Shown here: piece after piece, positions 61,093-64,000 of the stretch | Layout of the letters: each line of letters opens with the position of its first letter | Numbering within the stretch: the first letter of the stretch is position 1 | Assembly (NCBI GenBank): GCA_039621445.1 | Contig: CP154954.1 | Location: forward strand, 67,428,714-67,492,713 | Direction of reading: 5' to 3' | Length of the DNA stretch: 64,000 bases | DNA from: Euglena gracilis | Lineage: Eukaryota > Euglenida > Euglenophyceae > Euglenales | The notes under the pieces: generated by a model | What the model was told of the DNA's origin: nothing | The model's database searches: none | Seen by the model: only the letters and a program-made list of their open reading frames with translations | Position numbers and translations under genes: made by a program

Positions 61093-61376
61093 TCGGCGAC
61101 ACGTTATGGTGGCCTTCATATGGCAAGGCGCAGGCTTCTTTTCAAGTCATACGACCCCCCCGGGTGGGTCTGTGGGTGGGTGGGTCTTGGGCCGGACCCA
61201 CCCACCCACCTCCCGGGGGGGGGGTCCCGCGCTGGGCTGGGGGGGAGCCTCCCTGGGGTCTTCAAAAAAGGCAGGCCTGGCAGGGCATCCCCTACAAGAA
61301 ACTTGCTCCAGGCGGTGTACCGTGGGGACGGCCACCGTATCCGAGCACGGACCATACCGCCGTGACATGGCTGAAG
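61093..61376 (+). CDS. Exon interrupted by a short hAT-like element
   Basis: After TTTGGTCAG the frame reads RHVMVAFIWQG up to 61130. The element 61131-61279 and second target copy follow. The frame continues IPYKKLAPGGVPWGRPPYPS, TDHTAVTWLK to a donor AAG|GTGTGT at 61376. The two target copies differ (GCAAGGCG, GCAGGGCA), yet either one keeps the frame (WQGV or WQGI). Confidence 0.55.
61131..61279. mobile_element. Short hAT-like CAGGCTTC element in an exon
   Basis: Left end CAGGCTTCTTTTCAAG, right end TTCAAAAAAGGCAGGCCTG. Flanks 61123-61130 and 61280-61287 match at 6 of 8. The interior is GGGTGGGTGGGTCTTGGGCC, an abbreviated version of 41057-41329. Confidence 0.7.
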
Positions 61377-61769
61377 GTGTGTCCGACCAACCCCCCACCC
61401 TTTTTTTGGTTCAGCAGCCCTCCCCCCCCACCCGGTGGGTCTGCTAGAACTGGCCAAACGTTGCCGTCTAGAGTCGAAATCACCAGAATATTTTTTCGAA
61501 TGTTTTTTTGGATTTGTGTTGTACAGCATCTCCTGTTTTAAGCCGTGTTGGCCCGAGTGGCTGCAGTGACCCCCCCCTTCCTGTTGGCCAGTTGGGAGAC
61601 TGGTCAAAGGTGGGGAATTGTGTTTCAAAAAGTTGCTGACTGGCTTTTTTTCGAAAGTTGACAGTGATTGTCAGCAATGGTTTGGCCTGGCCTTACGGAC
61701 TCGACATGTGTAGACGGCACACACACACAAAGTTAAACATAATTTGGTTGTCAAAGTTGACCGTTTGGA

Positions 61770-62060
61770 CTACGATTTCGCGTATGTGAAGTATGCACAA
61801 CGCTTGGTGCATCCAAGCACTCCTGTGTGAATCTCCTGCGAGGTGAATGCTGGATCTTGAGGGGACCTCCACCCCTGGGCGAGGTTGTAGACAGCCAGCA
61901 GCTTTTTTCCAGCCGTAAGCCCAGACGTCGGCATTATTGACTCCTCCTCCTCCGCCTCCTCCTCATTCTGTCCAGCTGCCCAGAGCGAAGAGGTTGTGAT
62001 TGTATTTTTTTCTTGACTCTGCAGGTACAGTTGCAAAGTTTGGCCCCCCAAAAAAAACAT
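61770..62060 (-). CDS. Gene end with acidic tract, unknown
   Basis: From ATG 62060 (or an acceptor CTCTGGGCAG near 61980) it reads MFFLGGQTLQLYLQSQEKN, then AAGQNEEEAEEEESIMPTSG, LTAGKKLLAVYNLAQGWRSP, QDPAFTSQEIHTGVLGCTKR and TAG. The forward strand is poor. LLAVYNLAQ resembles LLIVYNLGQ in block B at 1.8 kb (minus), a possible distant relation. Confidence 0.55.
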   Translation of the reverse strand: MFFLGGQTLQLYLQSQEKNTITTSSLWAAGQNEEEAEEEESIMPTSGLTAGKKLLAVYNLAQGWRSPQDPAFTSQEIHTGVLGCTKRCAYFTYAKS

Positions 62061-62324
62061 CGAGAAAACAGCGAGAAAAAGGCGCCCTTATACTTGGAGG
62101 CCACCACCACCGACAGCAGCACACAGATTTTTTAGGTCGAAATATTGAATCTGAGCTTGGCGGGGGTGATTCTTCTATTTTTCTAATTTCTTGCACCCAA
62201 ACATCCCCAAGCTCTCCCCTTGGGCGCCAGGTATCGACCCCTCTGGTCCACAGTCAGCCATTGATCCAGCCCCTGAGGGGGGTGGACTGGCCAGTTTTTT
62301 TCCTCACACCGGTGCTGGGAATTT

Positions 62325-62712
62325 TCAAAATTTTAAAAAATTCCAAAAATTCTTGAACTCACATTTGGTCGAGTTTGGTGCTTCGTAATTTGCCAAAGGT
62401 TTTGGGTCACTTTTGTGATGCCACTGTTTCGGTTGGGTCCGGACCTGCTCACCTGGATTTATGCGAATACCCTGCCGTAAAACCCTCTGAAGAAAAGTGT
62501 AGAAAATAAAAAAAATCGTCATGCGATGTCCCAGAATAGCCAGGGATGGTTTCTTTTTCTTCTGTCTGTGCCAACTTTCGAATTTTTCACCATCCTTTCC
62601 CGGGGTACTTTTGGAGAATTGCGTTGCAAGCTGCCACATGGCAAACAATTATGCCGATTAGAAATCTTGCGTAATGGCCACCCTTCTTTTCTACTTTTCT
62701 ACTCATGTTCAT
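62325..62712 (-). CDS. Membrane-protein gene start, several short exons
   Basis: ATG 62712 gives MNMSRKVEKKGGHYARFLIG, IIVCHVAACNAILQKYPGKG, a basic N-terminus then one membrane segment, to donor ATG|GTGAAA at 62590. Downstream, TTTTCTTCAG and INPG|GTGAGC mark a candidate 35-bp exon (VLRQGIRINP), and CCGAAACAG with AAT|GTGAGT another (WHHKSDPKPLANYEAPNSTK). Phases of the later joins do not all agree, so only the first exon is confident. Confidence 0.45.
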
Positions 62713-62734
62713 ATTTTTAGGGGAAATACACAAA

Positions 62735-63145
62735 GTAACCCCCCCCCCCCAAATAATAACCCCCCCCCAAATAATAACCCCCCAAATAATAATAACCCCC
62801 CCTGAGGACCGATTTTGGCTGCCCAAATAATAAACCCCCTCCTCCTCTGGCAGGTGTGAGGGCAAAGGGAAAAAAGAGTCAAGAATTAGCAGAAATGTTG
62901 CAAGAAATCACAGACATGGATAAATAACAAAAATATGCCAAAAAAAGCACCCATTTTTCAAAAAATGCCAAAAAAATGCTAAAAAAGTGACCATTGGAGC
63001 CTGTGGAAAGGTTCTTGGGTCGATTTTTGATTTCGCAAATTTTGCCCAAATTACCCCCCCCAAATAATAACCCCCACTTGGACCCCGACGTCGAGTGTCC
63101 AAATAATAAACCGGGGGGTTTATTATTTGGGGGGGTTTACGATAA
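62735..63145. repeat. AATAATAACCCCCC repeats in both orientations
   Basis: CCCCCCAAATAATAACCC units at 62740-62835 and 63050-63075, and their mirror GGTTTATTATTTGGGGGG at 63117-63138. They flank an A-rich stretch without a gene. This is probably a small inverted-repeat element that uses the unit as its ends. Confidence 0.55.
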
Positions 63146-63252
63146 CATAAGACAACTTCCTTGCGAACTCACCCAGCAATATTATTTATTGTATTCTCAT
63201 CTCTTTCTTTTCTTATGTGTGTTATTCTGTTCTTGTTCATTCTCTTCCTCAG

Positions 63253-63527
63253 CGTCACCCATGTTCCTGGCGGATGGAGTGCAACGCGCGCGCTCCACTG
63301 TCCAGCGATTTTTGGTGTCCCGAGGCCTCCGTTTCAGCGACCCAGAGATGGAGCCCAGGTGGTTGCATTGCACGTGTCTTGGATGTGGTTGTATTCTCTC
63401 CATTGTCCACCAGCCTGTTCCCCCTTCATCCACCGGCCTCTCCCCCCGTTCCAGTGTGATCGTTGGGCACTGCAGGGACATGTACTGCCTCCATATTGCA
63501 CATGCGAATGAGTTCGGGTTTCAATGA
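63253..63527 (+). CDS. Two-exon gene end, unknown
   Basis: After a long pyrimidine tract and CTTCCTCAG, exon 63253-63358 reads SPMFLADGVQRARSTVQRFL, VSRGLRFSDPEMEP and ends CCCAG|GTGGTT in phase 2. The 96-nt intron ends CCGTTCCAG. Exon 63455-63527 continues in frame as VIVGHCRDMYCLHIAHANEF, GFQ and TGA. Phase agreement supports the join. Not recognised. Confidence 0.65.
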
Positions 63528-63600
63528 TTTTTCCCCCATCCTTGGAGTTTTGTTGCTCTTTTTTTTTCTGCCGTTGTGTGTGTTTGTGTGTGATTGCAAC

Positions 63601-63771
63601 GGTACCTGTTTTGGACACAGTTCTGGGACAACGAGCTGCGTTCAACAATCAGTGTCTCGTACTTCTTCATGGGCCTGATTACCAGACCGTTTCCTTTTTC
63701 GACGAATTCATTGCTCACCGCGCGCATTGTCTGACCTCCGTGCACATCCATTCACCGGTCGTGTGCAAGAA
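63601..63771. CDS. Coding-like DNA at window end, strand unresolved
   Basis: Plus reads RAAFNNQCLVLLHGPDYQTV, SFFDEFIAHRAHCLTSVHIH to a possible donor AAA|GGTGAT. Minus reads MRAVSNEFVEKGNGLVIRPM, KKYETLIVERSSLSQNC. Both look like protein. The neighbour on plus ends just upstream. Confidence 0.4.
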
Positions 63772-63779
63772 AGGTGATG

Positions 63780-64000
63780 TGGGAATGGGAAAATTATTTC
63801 CAGCTCAAATATTTGTAATGGAAGGATGTACAGTGATTGTTTTGTTGCTCTTTCTCTACGAAATATTGTGTGAGTAGTTTTTTGTGGGGTGATTTCAGAA
63901 CCAAACGTGAGATTTCAGGCATTGTTTATGTAGTTTCCTTTTTTTCCCAAAGTTCCAAAAACGCTTTTTGTGAAACCAAAAAAAAAATGTCTCTAATGTT
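63780..64000. other. Window end, nothing supported
   Basis: AT-biased DNA with no complete frame or repeat. A gene could continue beyond the window. Confidence 0.4.

Overview
This window looks like nuclear DNA of a eukaryote, probably a protist or alga, that is rich in transposable elements. There are no bacterial operons. Coding sequence occurs as short exons bounded by GT...AG junctions with pyrimidine-rich acceptors. Degenerate TTAGGG arrays recur over the first 12 kb. Most of the DNA is repeats, terminal-inverted-repeat elements and C/G homopolymer tracts. I recognise almost no gene by name, and the only domain I can suggest is a HIRAN-like one. The lineage cannot be fixed from sequence alone.

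Layout. 0-11 kb: hairpins, a 32-bp satellite, a 361-bp tandem duplication, TTAGGG-like arrays and GC-palindrome elements, which looks subtelomeric. 11-20 kb: two Mutator-like elements with 9-bp target duplications, a 1.4-kb hAT-like element with an 8-bp duplication, AT-rich islands, and a GC-rich inverted-repeat element. 20-30 kb: mostly repeats, plus a two-exon membrane-protein gene near 25.2-25.7 kb whose rearranged relic lies at 1.2-2.05 kb. 30-36 kb: several convincing minus- and plus-strand gene ends. 37-43 kb: a cluster of hAT-like miniature elements, one nested in another, among gene pieces. 43-64 kb: the most gene-dense part, with many short exons on both strands. Tetranucleotide arrays around 50 kb are split by an inserted element.

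Two themes stand out. First, several short elements sit inside open reading frames. If the element and one copy of its target duplication are removed, the coding frame is continuous (11.08, 32.18, 40.25, 42.50, 53.32 and 61.13 kb). These are either gene disruptions or introner-like insertions tolerated as introns. Second, frame-consistent splice models give very short introns, with candidates of 17, 19, 26, 28, 32, 36, 39 and 48 nt. All gene calls rest on reading-frame quality, splice motifs and phase agreement. Antisense frames are often also open here, so strand is uncertain for the entries marked so.
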